A DNA stretch of 64,000 bases. Origin: Lachnospiraceae bacterium. Lineage in GTDB: Bacteria; Bacillota; Clostridia; Lachnospirales; Lachnospiraceae. Shown here one piece after another: positions 38,265 to 46,962 of this stretch (position 1 is the stretch's first letter; each line of letters starts with the position of its first letter). A model generated the notes under the pieces. It was not told the DNA's origin. It searched no databases and saw nothing but the letters and a program-made list of their open reading frames with translations. The stretch spans positions 39,003-103,002 of the forward strand of contig CAJTFL010000015.1 in the NCBI GenBank assembly GCA_910575565.1. Direction: 5' to 3'. Both the position numbers and the translations under genes were made by a program.

Positions 38265-38765
38265 CTAGTTCTCAGCCTCCTGCAATGCAGCTAGCCTGGA
38301 TTTAAGCTCCAAGATTTCCTGCTGCTGCCTGAGCAATGCATGGTCTTTTTGAGCCAATTCCAAATCCTTCCGCTCAATCTCTTCCTGCATCTCATCAATC
38401 ATATACAGCACCGTATTCCGATCCAAAATTTCCAGCTCTTTTGAATACACATTCATCACCTTCTCCGTGTTCAGACATAGCTCATAGATTTCCTGGTACA
38501 TGGCCTTAAACTGGGGATAGCTGGTGATCAGCTCCTCAATTCTTTCGGGGGAAGTAAAGCTTAAGAACGCCAGCCATGCCTCAAGAGGTGTACCTATAGG
38601 CTTATTCTCCATGCTTTTGCGGAAAATGTCAAGAGGGATGAACAAATATTCCTGGAGCAGCTCCAGGGAAAGGCCCGTATCCGGCTGCTGATGAAACCTA
38701 TGGAGCCAATCCCGAGGGAAATCATGGAATGCCCCAGGGATTGGCTCAAAAAATACGATGTTATA
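38265..38765 (-). pseudogene. C-terminal remnant of a PD-(D/E)XK nuclease family transposase-like gene
   Basis: The open frame runs from a TAA at 38766-38768 to 38265 and matches the rear part of the family: an LQEYLFIPLDIF stretch, then EAWLAFLSFTSPERIEELI and EILDRNTVLYMIDEMQEE, with a coiled end. No proper start codon with a ribosome site is found; TTG at 38645 is the only plausible late start. The N-terminal nuclease domain is absent. This is the second such remnant in the window. Confidence 0.7.
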
Positions 38766-38826
38766 TTAGATTTAATATGTCACAGATGGAACAATTTGTA
38801 AATACATTTTTTCCAAATATTCAGCC

Positions 38827-38866
38827 AAAAAGGGATACCCACACTTTCATGCAGATATCCCTTTCA
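38827..38866 (-). terminator. Terminator after the large surface protein gene
   Basis: On the minus strand AAAGGGATA pairs with TATCCCTTT across an 18-base loop, followed by a run of T. Confidence 0.75.
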
Positions 38867-38901
38867 TCTATTTATTATTCACAACTTCCACAGCTTCCGG
38901 T

Positions 38902-41480
38902 TTACTGAACCCAAGCGCCGTCAGCATTTACATAATATCCATCGATGGTGGTATTGGCTGCCATTACGCCCTTCGTTCCGTCAGATACCGGATTTAAGTA
39001 ATACCATGCTCCGTTAACCTGCTGCCAGCCGGTCATCATTGCACCGCTTGCATTTAAGTAGAACCAAGCGTTGTATGCAGGATCAAGGATCCAGCCGGTC
39101 ATCATCACGCCCTGGTTTGCACCGGCTGCCGGATTCATGTAATACCACTGCCCGCCTACCTGATACCATCCAGTTACCATGTTGCCCTGTGCATCGAAGT
39201 AATACCACTTGCCATTGATCAGGCCCCAGGTATTGGTGGCGTACTCGCCGGAATCCTTGCGGAATTTCCAGTTATTTCCGTCTGCAATCCAGCTTCCATG
39301 CATAGCGTAATCCTTGGTGGAAGAACCGGAACCGCCGCCGCTGCTTGAATTGGAGCCGCCGTTTGGCCTGTAATCCGGCTTGTCCGTATCATCTGGCTTG
39401 TTCGTATCGTCTGGATTCTCCGGATCTTCCGGTTTTTCGTCCTCAGCGCCTTTTGCCTCTACCGCATACTTCTCGCCTTTTTCATCTTCAAATAAACCAT
39501 ACGCATAGAATGACAAACTGTTCTCATAAGGAGAAACCAGCTTGGAATCCGAACCATAAGGCGCACCGGTATAATCCTGCCAGCCTACAAACTCGTAATT
39601 ATACATCTGCGGTGTGCCGTTGTAGAAATTCTCAGCCATAAACTCATCAGACGGCTCGGCGTCCTTCCAGGTCGTGGTATTTTCATCATATGCAATACGA
39701 TTATTGCCATAGTTAGCTGTTCCATTAGAAGCACTGTACTTCTCGTTAAATGTCACAAAACCATGCTCATAATATACGTTAACGCCTACCTGAATATATC
39801 CTGTATATGGATAATAGTATTTTTCCTCTTCATCATCCTCCCTCAGAAGATATTCCTTACCCTCGTATGTAATGACAAATGGAATACGATAATACTTGCC
39901 TAATTCTAATGGCTTTACATTCGTCACCATATTCGTATCCGCATTGTATTCCAGGGCATCCATACCTACCAGATTATACTCAATGTAAGACTGAGCCACC
40001 TTGGCTTCCAGCAATTCTTCCATTGTAGCTATACGAACTGCCCAGCCAGAGAAATTCTCATACCGACCTTCAGCAGCATTGTACTTTCTTACCTGGACTT
40101 CAGCCGTATATTCGCCTTCCGCAGCCGGCCCACCTACCGTGGACGGCTTTAAGAAAACACTAAACATAGCATATTCATCGCTCTCGCTTTCAATCGGCTT
40201 CTGATCAAATACCGCCCTAATATGGCAATCCTGGGTAATCGCAACGCTGCTATATGCGTCTTTATCGCTGATTAAAACAGGCTCGCCCTCTTCCTCCCCG
40301 TTCATTGGGATAAGGGACATGGATTTGAAATCACCTTGCCAGCCTAACTGTGAAAAATAATAGCGATCTGGATTCAGCTGGATTTCCGTGCCGTAAGGAA
40401 GCTCTACGTACTCACCAATGGGCAGGTACTTTCTTTCATACCGATAAGAATCTTCGTTCCTTTCCTGGGTATAAGCCTGTACAACACCGTAATCCACGTT
40501 CTCGATAAACACTTTTACTGTGTCGGCATTCTCTTTGCCCTCTGTCTTAACCAGATAGAACGGACTGAATCCATTCTTTACGACAAATGACATATACTGA
40601 TGGGCATCGTCAACCTCTACGGAAAGAACTTCTACCTTGCCATCGTCCTTGAAATGAACAGCCTTTAATTTATAGCCGCCTGGAGCGTCAAACTTATCAT
40701 CCAGGAAGCCTTCGGGAACCGGCAATGTAATCCTGATTTTCCGATTGTCAGAATGAGTATAATTTGCAACATCGATATCCAATTTGATAATCTCATCGCG
40801 GCTGCCATATACCTGAAGCGCTGATTTCCCTTCCCGATTGGCAAGAGCCTTGTCCAGTTCCTCCATGCGCTTTGCGTCCGTTTCTGCATCGGCTTCGATA
40901 TCTTTCACGATTAACTGTTCACCAGCCCGCAGACCGGTAACGACCACTTCTTCCCCACTAAACCGATCGGTTTCAATAATCGGTTCCTCTACCCTGGGAT
41001 CCAGCCATTCTGCCCGCAGCTTTGCGCCAGTATAAAGCTGAGTTGCGTCGGTAATGTAAACACCTTCGTCACTATACCAAACATATTTCCAGTCTAAGCC
41101 ATCGCCATATACATCCGTCATCAGCTTATCCCAGTCAGCGCCATTTTCAAACTCACGGGTATAATCCAGGTTCACGAAGGAATTGCCGTCATCATCCACC
41201 CACTCGGAATCCTTGCCCCTTTCTACAATGTAAGTTCTTTCGATTTCTCCAATAGAACCTGCATTGCTCCATGAAGCAACCTTAGCGCTGGATTTAGAAG
41301 CTGTGGATTTGGAAGCTATCTCCCGATCCCATTTACCCCCCCGCCCAAGAACGTCACGGTTACTTTACTGTCCTTGGACGGGGAACCAACTGGCGCCGCC
41401 AATGCTGGCAGCACGCTTGTCGCTGACATCGCAACGATCAATGCTGCCGCCATTTTTTGTTTGAGCCTTTTTACACTCAT
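38902..41480 (-). CDS. Large secreted wall-binding protein, frame broken at a G7 tract
   Basis: From the ATG at 41480 (AAGGAGG upstream) the frame encodes a signal peptide (MSVKRLKQKMAAALIVAMSA, then PALAAP) and TVTFLGGG, then meets a stop 14 codons past codon 40. If one G is added to the G7 tract (C7 on the plus strand at 41336-41342), the frame continues into 859 residues or so without a stop. The main frame alone begins at 41199 without a ribosome site. The body has repeated beta-type domains, then a Gly/Ser-rich linker and five GxWYY wall-binding repeats. It is either phase-variable, rescued by slippage, or a sequencing error. Confidence 0.8.
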
Positions 41481-41540
41481 ACAACATTACCTCCTTAAGG
41501 ATTTACTATTTTCTGTATTTTTTCTTACAGAAACATAAAT

Positions 41541-41569
41541 ACTATACCACTTCTATAGACGAATTGCAA
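41541..41569 (-). promoter_or_regulatory. Candidate sigma-A promoter for the surface protein gene
   Basis: On the minus strand TTGCAA, 17 bases, TATAGT, about 60 bases before the ATG at 41480. Confidence 0.6.
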
Positions 41570-41699
41570 TGTATTTTTCCTGTTTTCCCACTTATACTAC
41601 AAGGTTCTGCTTATTTATATTTTATATGTAATTTTGCCAAAAACAGAAAATTGAGGAAATTGGGGAAAACTGTATTTTGCTCATAAACAGGCGCTCCCT

Positions 41700-41830
41700 C
41701 AGTGAAAAGCGATAAAGGAAAATTCATGTGAGCATGATTTTCCTTCATGCACTTTCCACTGGCTGAACGATTATCGATAAAATCTGCCGTCCGTTCAGCC
41801 GCGCCATTCGCAAAAAAGTTACATTTTTGC
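41700..41830. repeat. Cluster of nested palindromes in a 496-base gap
   Basis: CAGTG/CACTG (41700 and 41757) enclose GGAAAATTCATG/CATGATTTTCC (41717-41743). Next to it GGCTGAACG (41761-41769) pairs with CGTTCAGCC (41792-41800), and GCAAAAA (41810) pairs with TTTTTGC (41824). No gene is seen in the gap 41481-41976. The arrangement looks like two or three dispersed repeat units. Confidence 0.65.
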
Positions 41831-41976
41831 TAATTTTCTCCTCCTTCTATTGCTACAACTCCCAATCTATATTATACTATATAAACCTATGCTTTTCCTT
41901 GCAGCATTTCACACCATAACATTTAAAAAAGTTCTGCTTATACCTCATTACAACAAGAAAGGATCTCGGTGAAACC

Positions 41977-43509
41977 TTGGAAATCAAGAAAAAATTGGCG
42001 GAAAAATGGCAGGAAGCCACAAAAGCTGTCCTTCCCATCATCTGCATCGTACTGGCACTATGTTTTTCCATTGCCCCTATCTCCCCCAGCATCCTGCTAT
42101 GCTTCCTGATGGGAGCCGTGCTGATCCTTGTGGGGATGATGTTTTTTACCCTGGGAGCAGAAATGTCCATGACTCCCATGGGCGGGCGGGTAGGCTCCTG
42201 CATGACGAAAAGCCGCAACGTATGGATGATTATCCTGATTTCTTTCCTGCTGGGATTTATCGTCACCATCTCGGAGCCGGATCTGCAGGTTTTGGCAGGG
42301 CAGGTTCCGGCAGTCCCAAACATGGTTCTGATCTTATCCGTGGCCGTGGGGGTAGGGGCGTTTTTAGTGCTGGCCCTGCTGCGTATGCTGATGACCATCC
42401 CGCTTCCCCCGCTGCTTTTAGGGTTTTACCTGGCAGTTTTCGTTCTGGCTTTCTTTATTCCGGGGGATTTTTTAAGCATTGCCTTTGATTCCGGCGGCGT
42501 GACCACCGGCCCCATGACCGTTCCTTTTATCATGGCCTTGGGCGTAGGCGTGTCCGCCATCCGAAGCGACCGCCACGCCGCAGACGACAGCTTCGGCCTG
42601 GTGGCCCTCTGCTCTGTGGGGCCTATCCTGGCGGTGATGATCTTAAGCATGATTTACCGCCCAGACGGAAATATCCAAATAGAATCCCTGGTGCTGGAAG
42701 CGGAAGATTCCCGAAAGCTCATGCAGCTTTTTACCTCCGGGATCCCTACCTACATGAAGGAAATCTGCTTGTCCCTGCTGCCCATCTTTTTATTTTTCAT
42801 GATCTTCCAGGTCTTGATGCTGAAGCTTTCCAAACGCAGCATGACCAAGATCTTAATCGGCCTTGCCTACACCTACGTAGGGCTGGTTCTTTTCCTCACC
42901 GGAGCCAACATAGGGTTCATGCCTGCCGGAAATTACTTAGGCCAGGTCTTGGCAGGCCAGAGCCATCCAGGGATCATCATCCCCATAGCCATGGTGATCG
43001 GCTACTTTATCGTGAAGGCCGAGCCTGCCGTGTATGTGCTGAATAAGCAGGTAGAGGAAATCACCGATGGCGCCATTTCCGCCAAAGCTATGGGGATGGG
43101 GCTTTCCATCGGCGTATCCATCTCCTTGGGGCTGGCCATGATCCGGGTGCTCACCGGGATCTCCATCCTTTGGTTTACCCTGCCAGGCTATGCCGTAGCT
43201 CTTGGCATTTCCTTCTTTGTCCCAAAGCTTTACACCGCCATTGCCTTTGATTCCGGCGGCGTAGCTTCCGGCCCTATGACCGCCGCCTTCCTGCTGCCTT
43301 TGGCTCAGGGAGCCTGTACCGCCGTGGGAGGCAATATCGCCACCGACGCATTCGGCGTGGTAGCCATGGTAGCCATGACCCCCTTAATTACCATACAAGT
43401 AATGGGGATGGCCTCAAAGATCGCCGGAAACCGGAGGAAGGCTTCCTTCGCCCCCGGCTCTGCCGCCGCCTACGCTTTGCTGGAAGAAGACGCGATTATC
43501 GAACTTTAG
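41977..43509 (+). CDS. DUF1538 multi-pass membrane protein
   Basis: A protein of 510 residues with about 12-14 membrane segments. It is an internal duplication: AFDSGGVTTGPMTVPF in the first half and AFDSGGVASGPMTAAF in the second. This matches DUF1538, a family of unknown transport function. The start is TTG at 41977, with AAAGGA 13 bases upstream, so the exact start is uncertain. A P-II-like gene follows after nine bases; the pair probably forms one regulated transporter or channel. Confidence 0.85.
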   Translation: MEIKKKLAEKWQEATKAVLPIICIVLALCFSIAPISPSILLCFLMGAVLILVGMMFFTLGAEMSMTPMGGRVGSCMTKSRNVWMIILISFLLGFIVTISEPDLQVLAGQVPAVPNMVLILSVAVGVGAFLVLALLRMLMTIPLPPLLLGFYLAVFVLAFFIPGDFLSIAFDSGGVTTGPMTVPFIMALGVGVSAIRSDRHAADDSFGLVALCSVGPILAVMILSMIYRPDGNIQIESLVLEAEDSRKLMQLFTSGIPTYMKEICLSLLPIFLFFMIFQVLMLKLSKRSMTKILIGLAYTYVGLVLFLTGANIGFMPAGNYLGQVLAGQSHPGIIIPIAMVIGYFIVKAEPAVYVLNKQVEEITDGAISAKAMGMGLSIGVSISLGLAMIRVLTGISILWFTLPGYAVALGISFFVPKLYTAIAFDSGGVASGPMTAAFLLPLAQGACTAVGGNIATDAFGVVAMVAMTPLITIQVMGMASKIAGNRRKASFAPGSAAAYALLEEDAIIEL

Positions 43510-43518
43510 GAGATTTTT

Positions 43519-44199
43519 ATGGATGAATTATACATGATGGCAACCATCAGCGACCGTAACCAAGCCCGCCGCTTCCTGGCCTTTTATAAGGAACACGGCG
43601 TCACCGTCACGCTAATCACCTTCGGGAAAGGCACGGCCGCCTCGGAGGTTTTAGATTCCTTCGGTCTGGAAGCCGCCAAAAAGGCAATCCTCTTCGCCTT
43701 CGTCACCGGCACGGAGTGGAAGGAGATCAAAAGCGGCCTGCAAAAGCAAATCAAAATCGACATTCCCGGAAGCGGCATCGCTTTTATCATCCCCTTAAGC
43801 AGCATTGGCGGGAAAAAGCAGCTTGAGTTTCTCACGGAAGGGCGGGAATTTAAAAAAGGAGAAGAAAGCACATTGAAGGAAACGAAATATGAACTGCTGG
43901 TGGTGATCGCCAACCAGGGCTACACCGATATGATTATGGACGCGGCCAGGGAGGCCAACGCCCCCGGAGGCACAGTAATCCATGCCAAAGGAACGGGCAC
44001 GGAAAAGGCAGAAAAATTCCTGGGAGTTTCCATTGCCACGGAAAAAGAGATGATTTTTATGGTGGCGCGCAAGGAAGGCAAGAACGCAATTATGAAGGCC
44101 ATCATGGAAAAAGCCGGAATCCACAGCGAGGCCCGCTCCGTGGTCTTCTCCCTGCCGGTGACGGAAACCGCCGGGATGCGGTTGATCGAAGAAGCTTAA
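43519..44199 (+). CDS. Tandem P-II-like signalling protein
   Basis: A protein of 226 residues that looks like two P-II-type (GlnB-like) domains in a row. The second (from about 115) starts with YELLVVIANQGYTDMIMDAA and has GGTVIHAKGTGTEKAEKF at the T-loop region. The first (from residue 1) has the same strand order, with GKGTAASEVLDSFGLE. Ordinary P-II proteins are single domains of about 112 residues that regulate transporters. It is co-directional with DUF1538 and may bind it. AGGAG precedes the ATG. Confidence 0.78.
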   Translation: MDELYMMATISDRNQARRFLAFYKEHGVTVTLITFGKGTAASEVLDSFGLEAAKKAILFAFVTGTEWKEIKSGLQKQIKIDIPGSGIAFIIPLSSIGGKKQLEFLTEGREFKKGEESTLKETKYELLVVIANQGYTDMIMDAAREANAPGGTVIHAKGTGTEKAEKFLGVSIATEKEMIFMVARKEGKNAIMKAIMEKAGIHSEARSVVFSLPVTETAGMRLIEEA

Positions 44200-44260
44200 A
44201 GAACAAGCCGAGAAAGCGCGAACGCCGCCTCCTCCCCAAAGGATTCACGCCAAGAGAAGA

Positions 44261-44390
44261 AATTTGCAGAAGAAGTACGATGAATTTGCAGAAGAAGTAC
44301 GATGAATTTGCAAAGCAAGCACGATGAATTTGCAAAGCAAGCACGATGAATTTGCAAAGCAAGCACGATGAATTTGCAAAGCAAGCACTA
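44261..44390. repeat. 22-base tandem repeat, six copies
   Basis: AATTTGCA begins at 44261, 44283, 44305, 44327, 44349 and 44371, an exact 22-base period. The first two copies share AATTTGCAGAAGAAGTACGATG-like sequence; the last four carry AAGCAAGCAC in the middle. The period is not a multiple of three and no gene is supported in 44200-44583. No replication or CRISPR protein gene is near. Confidence 0.92.
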
Positions 44391-44583
44391 AAGCAAAATA
44401 AACACGCCAAAAAGGAAAAAGGATGCCGCAAAACAGCATTTCCGCGTCTTGCCATATATGGCCAAATACGTCCAGGCGACACGCATAGCGCCATACATTG
44501 TGCGGATAAAGCCGCCTTGCAGCATCCTCTTTAAAAATCATTTCTAAACATTACGTTCAGGTCTAAAGGATCGATTTTAACGG

Positions 44584-45609
44584 TTAGCAGTAAAACTCCA
44601 TGGGATAAGTCATATATTCAATCTCATCCAGTTCGTCCATGGTAATCAGCCCCGCAGGCGCACGGAGCACGCTGGGGATCCGGTTTACGATGGTTGCGCA
44701 GGTATGCTCTACCGTAGCCGGTTTCACCACATGGAACTGGGTGTCCGGTTCCCCGGTAATCTTCCAGTCGCACATATCTCCGTCATCCGGCCCGTACACC
44801 TTGCCGATGCACTGCGTCTCAATCACCGGCCCCTGGAAGGTCTCGGTGGTGACAACGGCTGCCATGCCGATGCAGTTGCCCTGCTTAATCTCCTTGCCCA
44901 TGGTGGAGGAGTATACATCTCCTTCCCCAAAATAGGGAACGCATTTCTGGGTTTGGCTCTTGATGGTCCAGCCCATCTTGGCCGCCAGGGCTTCGTTGGA
45001 ATTCCACACGTAGGAAGGCTCAAGCACTTCCGGATGGGCGATTTGCTTTTCAAATTCTTCGGGAGTTAAATCAACGCCGTGAGCCTTAGCCAGGGCAAGG
45101 CCGTAATCCTCCACATTATAACTTACCGCGCCCTCAATTCTCTTGATGGAATGGCAGCTTCCGGCAACCATGCCTACCATGTTTACCCAGAAGGTATCTT
45201 CCATGCCGCTTCCCACGAAAGTGCAGTTGTTTTCCTTGGCCAGCACATCCAGCTTATTGGCCCTCTCCGGATCCGTGGTCCAGCAGTAGGTGGCCTCCTC
45301 GCAGGTGGTAATCACGCTGATGCCCCGGCTTAAGCACTTCACATAATGCTCAAAGCAGTCGCTTACCAGGCTGAACAGGGTAACTACCGCGATATCCGGA
45401 TCTGTGTTGTCCAGCACTTCATCCGCATTATTGCTGATCAGCACGCCGGTCTTCACCCCAAGGCCTGCATAGTCCCCTACGTCCATGCCTACGATCTCCG
45501 GGTTTACGTCAATGGCTCCTACGATCTGCGCGCCCTTTTCATACAGGTAACGCAGGGTATATTTGCTCATCTTGCCGCATCCGTACTGCACCACTTTAAT
45601 CTTGCCCAT
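44584..45609 (-). CDS. NAD(P)-dependent amine dehydrogenase (2,4-diaminopentanoate dehydrogenase-like)
   Basis: A Rossmann-fold protein of 341 residues: [18 protein letters not shown] at the N-terminus, DIAVVTLFS, then [13 protein letters not shown]. It resembles the DapB-like family that includes 2,4-diaminopentanoate dehydrogenase of ornithine fermentation. The other genes of that pathway are not in the window, so the substrate is open. The ATG at 45609 has AAGGAGG upstream. A promoter with a 19-base spacer and a dyad lies upstream, just after the MerR gene. Confidence 0.7.
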   Translation of the reverse strand: MGKIKVVQYGCGKMSKYTLRYLYEKGAQIVGAIDVNPEIVGMDVGDYAGLGVKTGVLISNNADEVLDNTDPDIAVVTLFSLVSDCFEHYVKCLSRGISVITTCEEATYCWTTDPERANKLDVLAKENNCTFVGSGMEDTFWVNMVGMVAGSCHSIKRIEGAVSYNVEDYGLALAKAHGVDLTPEEFEKQIAHPEVLEPSYVWNSNEALAAKMGWTIKSQTQKCVPYFGEGDVYSSTMGKEIKQGNCIGMAAVVTTETFQGPVIETQCIGKVYGPDDGDMCDWKITGEPDTQFHVVKPATVEHTCATIVNRIPSVLRAPAGLITMDELDEIEYMTYPMEFYC

Positions 45610-45690
45610 AATAAAAGACCTCCTTCTCCTAAAAAGGTTGAAACTGTCCCTGCCAGGCTCCTTCCAGGCAGTATTTTTGTTGATAATTAC

Positions 45691-45721
45691 AGCATACAGC
45701 CTCATCCAGGGTGAGAGTCAA
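45691..45721 (-). promoter_or_regulatory. Candidate MerR-controlled promoter (19-base spacer with dyad)
   Basis: On the minus strand TTGACT, 19 bases, TATGCT. Inside the spacer CTCACCCTGGATGAG is a 15-base imperfect palindrome (12 of 15 positions). Over-long spacers with a central dyad are the known hallmark of MerR-activated promoters. The MerR gene ends 20 bases upstream of it. Confidence 0.7.
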
Positions 45722-45741
45722 GGAAAAATTTCACAAAGCCT

Positions 45742-46581
45742 TTAACGAAACCTCAAGGGAACTTGAAGCCGCAGGAACATGGAACGCTTCTCGCTGTCAA
45801 AAACATTAAATTCCGTCAGCACCTCGCAAAGGTAATCCCCGCATACCACGTACCGATGCTCTTTGCAGTAGGCCAAAAGCCTTGCGGCATACTCCTGCTC
45901 ATCATCAAAGCGATCCAGGTAAATGCAGGCATACATCCCGCTGTCCACCCGGCGCACCGCCTGGTGCTCGGGAAAAGCCTCGTCCACAAACAGAAATATT
46001 TCATGGGATACCATTTCCCCTTTCAGGAAATTTTTAAGGGGCAGGATGGTTCCGGCGTTGCAGTAATACACCTGGGGCAGACCCTGGCCGATGATATTTT
46101 CCTTTAACTCCTCCAAAATCTCTTCGTATACCGAGATATCATGATCGTAAAAATTGATGTCCGTATGCATCACATAGATTGTCCGGTGAGGGATATACTC
46201 CACCGTAATCATGCCGCAGTCCGGCGCCTTGCGGAACCGCTCCACGCTCTCGATGGCCCTGGAAATCGCTCCCAGCCGAAGCTCCATCTGGGCAATCTCC
46301 TCCTTAACCTGCCGCTTTTTGCTGATCAGGGTGGATTCGATTAGCTGGATATCCCCTTTCTCCAGTATCTCCCGGATTTCCCCAAGGCTCATTCCCAATT
46401 CTTTCATGTATTGGATCATGTCCAGCCTTGCCTTCTGGTGGATGCTGTAATAGCGGTAGTTTGTCTCCGGATCCGTATGGCAGGGCTTTAGGATGCCTAC
46501 CTTGTCATACAGGCGCAAGGTGCTGATGGACACCCGGTTAAACCGCGCCATCTCGCCGATTTTCATCATTTTTTTCTCCAT
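45742..46581 (-). CDS. MerR-family regulator with GyrI-like effector domain
   Basis: A protein of 279 residues. The N-terminal winged helix is clear (IGEMARFNRVSISTLRLYD, VGILKP), followed by a dimer coil (about 75-115). The C-terminal part (about 120-270) fits a GyrI-like effector-binding domain (TVEYIPHRTIYVMH). It resembles BmrR/BltR-type activators that sense small, often cationic or aromatic molecules. The true start may be the ATG five codons in, which has ATGGAG upstream. It probably activates the dehydrogenase downstream. Confidence 0.85.
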   Translation of the reverse strand: MEKKMMKIGEMARFNRVSISTLRLYDKVGILKPCHTDPETNYRYYSIHQKARLDMIQYMKELGMSLGEIREILEKGDIQLIESTLISKKRQVKEEIAQMELRLGAISRAIESVERFRKAPDCGMITVEYIPHRTIYVMHTDINFYDHDISVYEEILEELKENIIGQGLPQVYYCNAGTILPLKNFLKGEMVSHEIFLFVDEAFPEHQAVRRVDSGMYACIYLDRFDDEQEYAARLLAYCKEHRYVVCGDYLCEVLTEFNVFDSEKRSMFLRLQVPLRFR

Positions 46582-46631
46582 AATGCCGCTCCGAAACTCT
46601 AATCCTTGGTTAGGGTTTTATCCCTTTGCAT

Positions 46632-46767
46632 GGCATAATCTCTGCCGAGATTATACCATGTCTTTCAGACACGATACCCTCCGGGGGATGCGCACGGTTC
46701 GAGACGTATTTTGTCCCGCTTCCCGTGACGCGAACCGGCGCGGCATAATCTCTGCCGAGATTATACC
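46632..46767. promoter_or_regulatory. Pair of identical dyads upstream of the MerR gene
   Basis: The dyad GGCATAATCTC, TGCC, GAGATTATACC occurs at 46632-46657 and 46742-46767, 110 bases apart. The first copy extends to CATGG/CCATG. They sit between the divergent MerR and kinase genes. They could be operators, or copies of a dispersed palindrome. Confidence 0.6.
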
Positions 46768-46798
46768 ATGCCCTCCCAAGGCTGACAAGCAGCGGGGC

Positions 46799-46829
46799 GA
46801 CAATTATGCAAATAAAAGGCATAATTGTC
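46799..46829. promoter_or_regulatory. Perfect inverted repeat upstream of the kinase gene
   Basis: GACAATTATGC at 46799-46809 pairs exactly with GCATAATTGTC at 46819-46829, with nine bases between. It is about 25 bases upstream of the likely -35 of the kinase promoter. Confidence 0.6.
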
Positions 46830-46852
46830 CAAACAAAAAGGATTCCTTGCTC

Positions 46853-46882
46853 TTGCTTTTCCCATGGTTAGTCAGTTATACT
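46853..46882 (+). promoter_or_regulatory. Candidate promoter for the N-acetylhexosamine kinase gene
   Basis: TTGCTT, 18 bases, TATACT, about 80 bases before the ATG at 46963. Confidence 0.5.
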
Positions 46883-46962
46883 AATACCAGACGGCTGAAA
46901 GGCAATCTTTCTGGCGTTTTCCATAAAAACATAAGTAAATTTTCAAAAAATGCGGGGGATCA

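Noticed and set aside
40950..40990. CCGATCGG inside the surface protein gene as an operator
   Set aside because: It is a single copy within coding sequence and likely a chance match to the motif before selD.
44261..44390. Possible CRISPR array
   Set aside because: Units are directly adjacent with no unique spacers, and no cas genes are near.
44102..44541. Minus-strand frames with repeated Cys/Phe/Leu-rich peptides
   Set aside because: They arise from the 22-base tandem repeat read in shifting frames.
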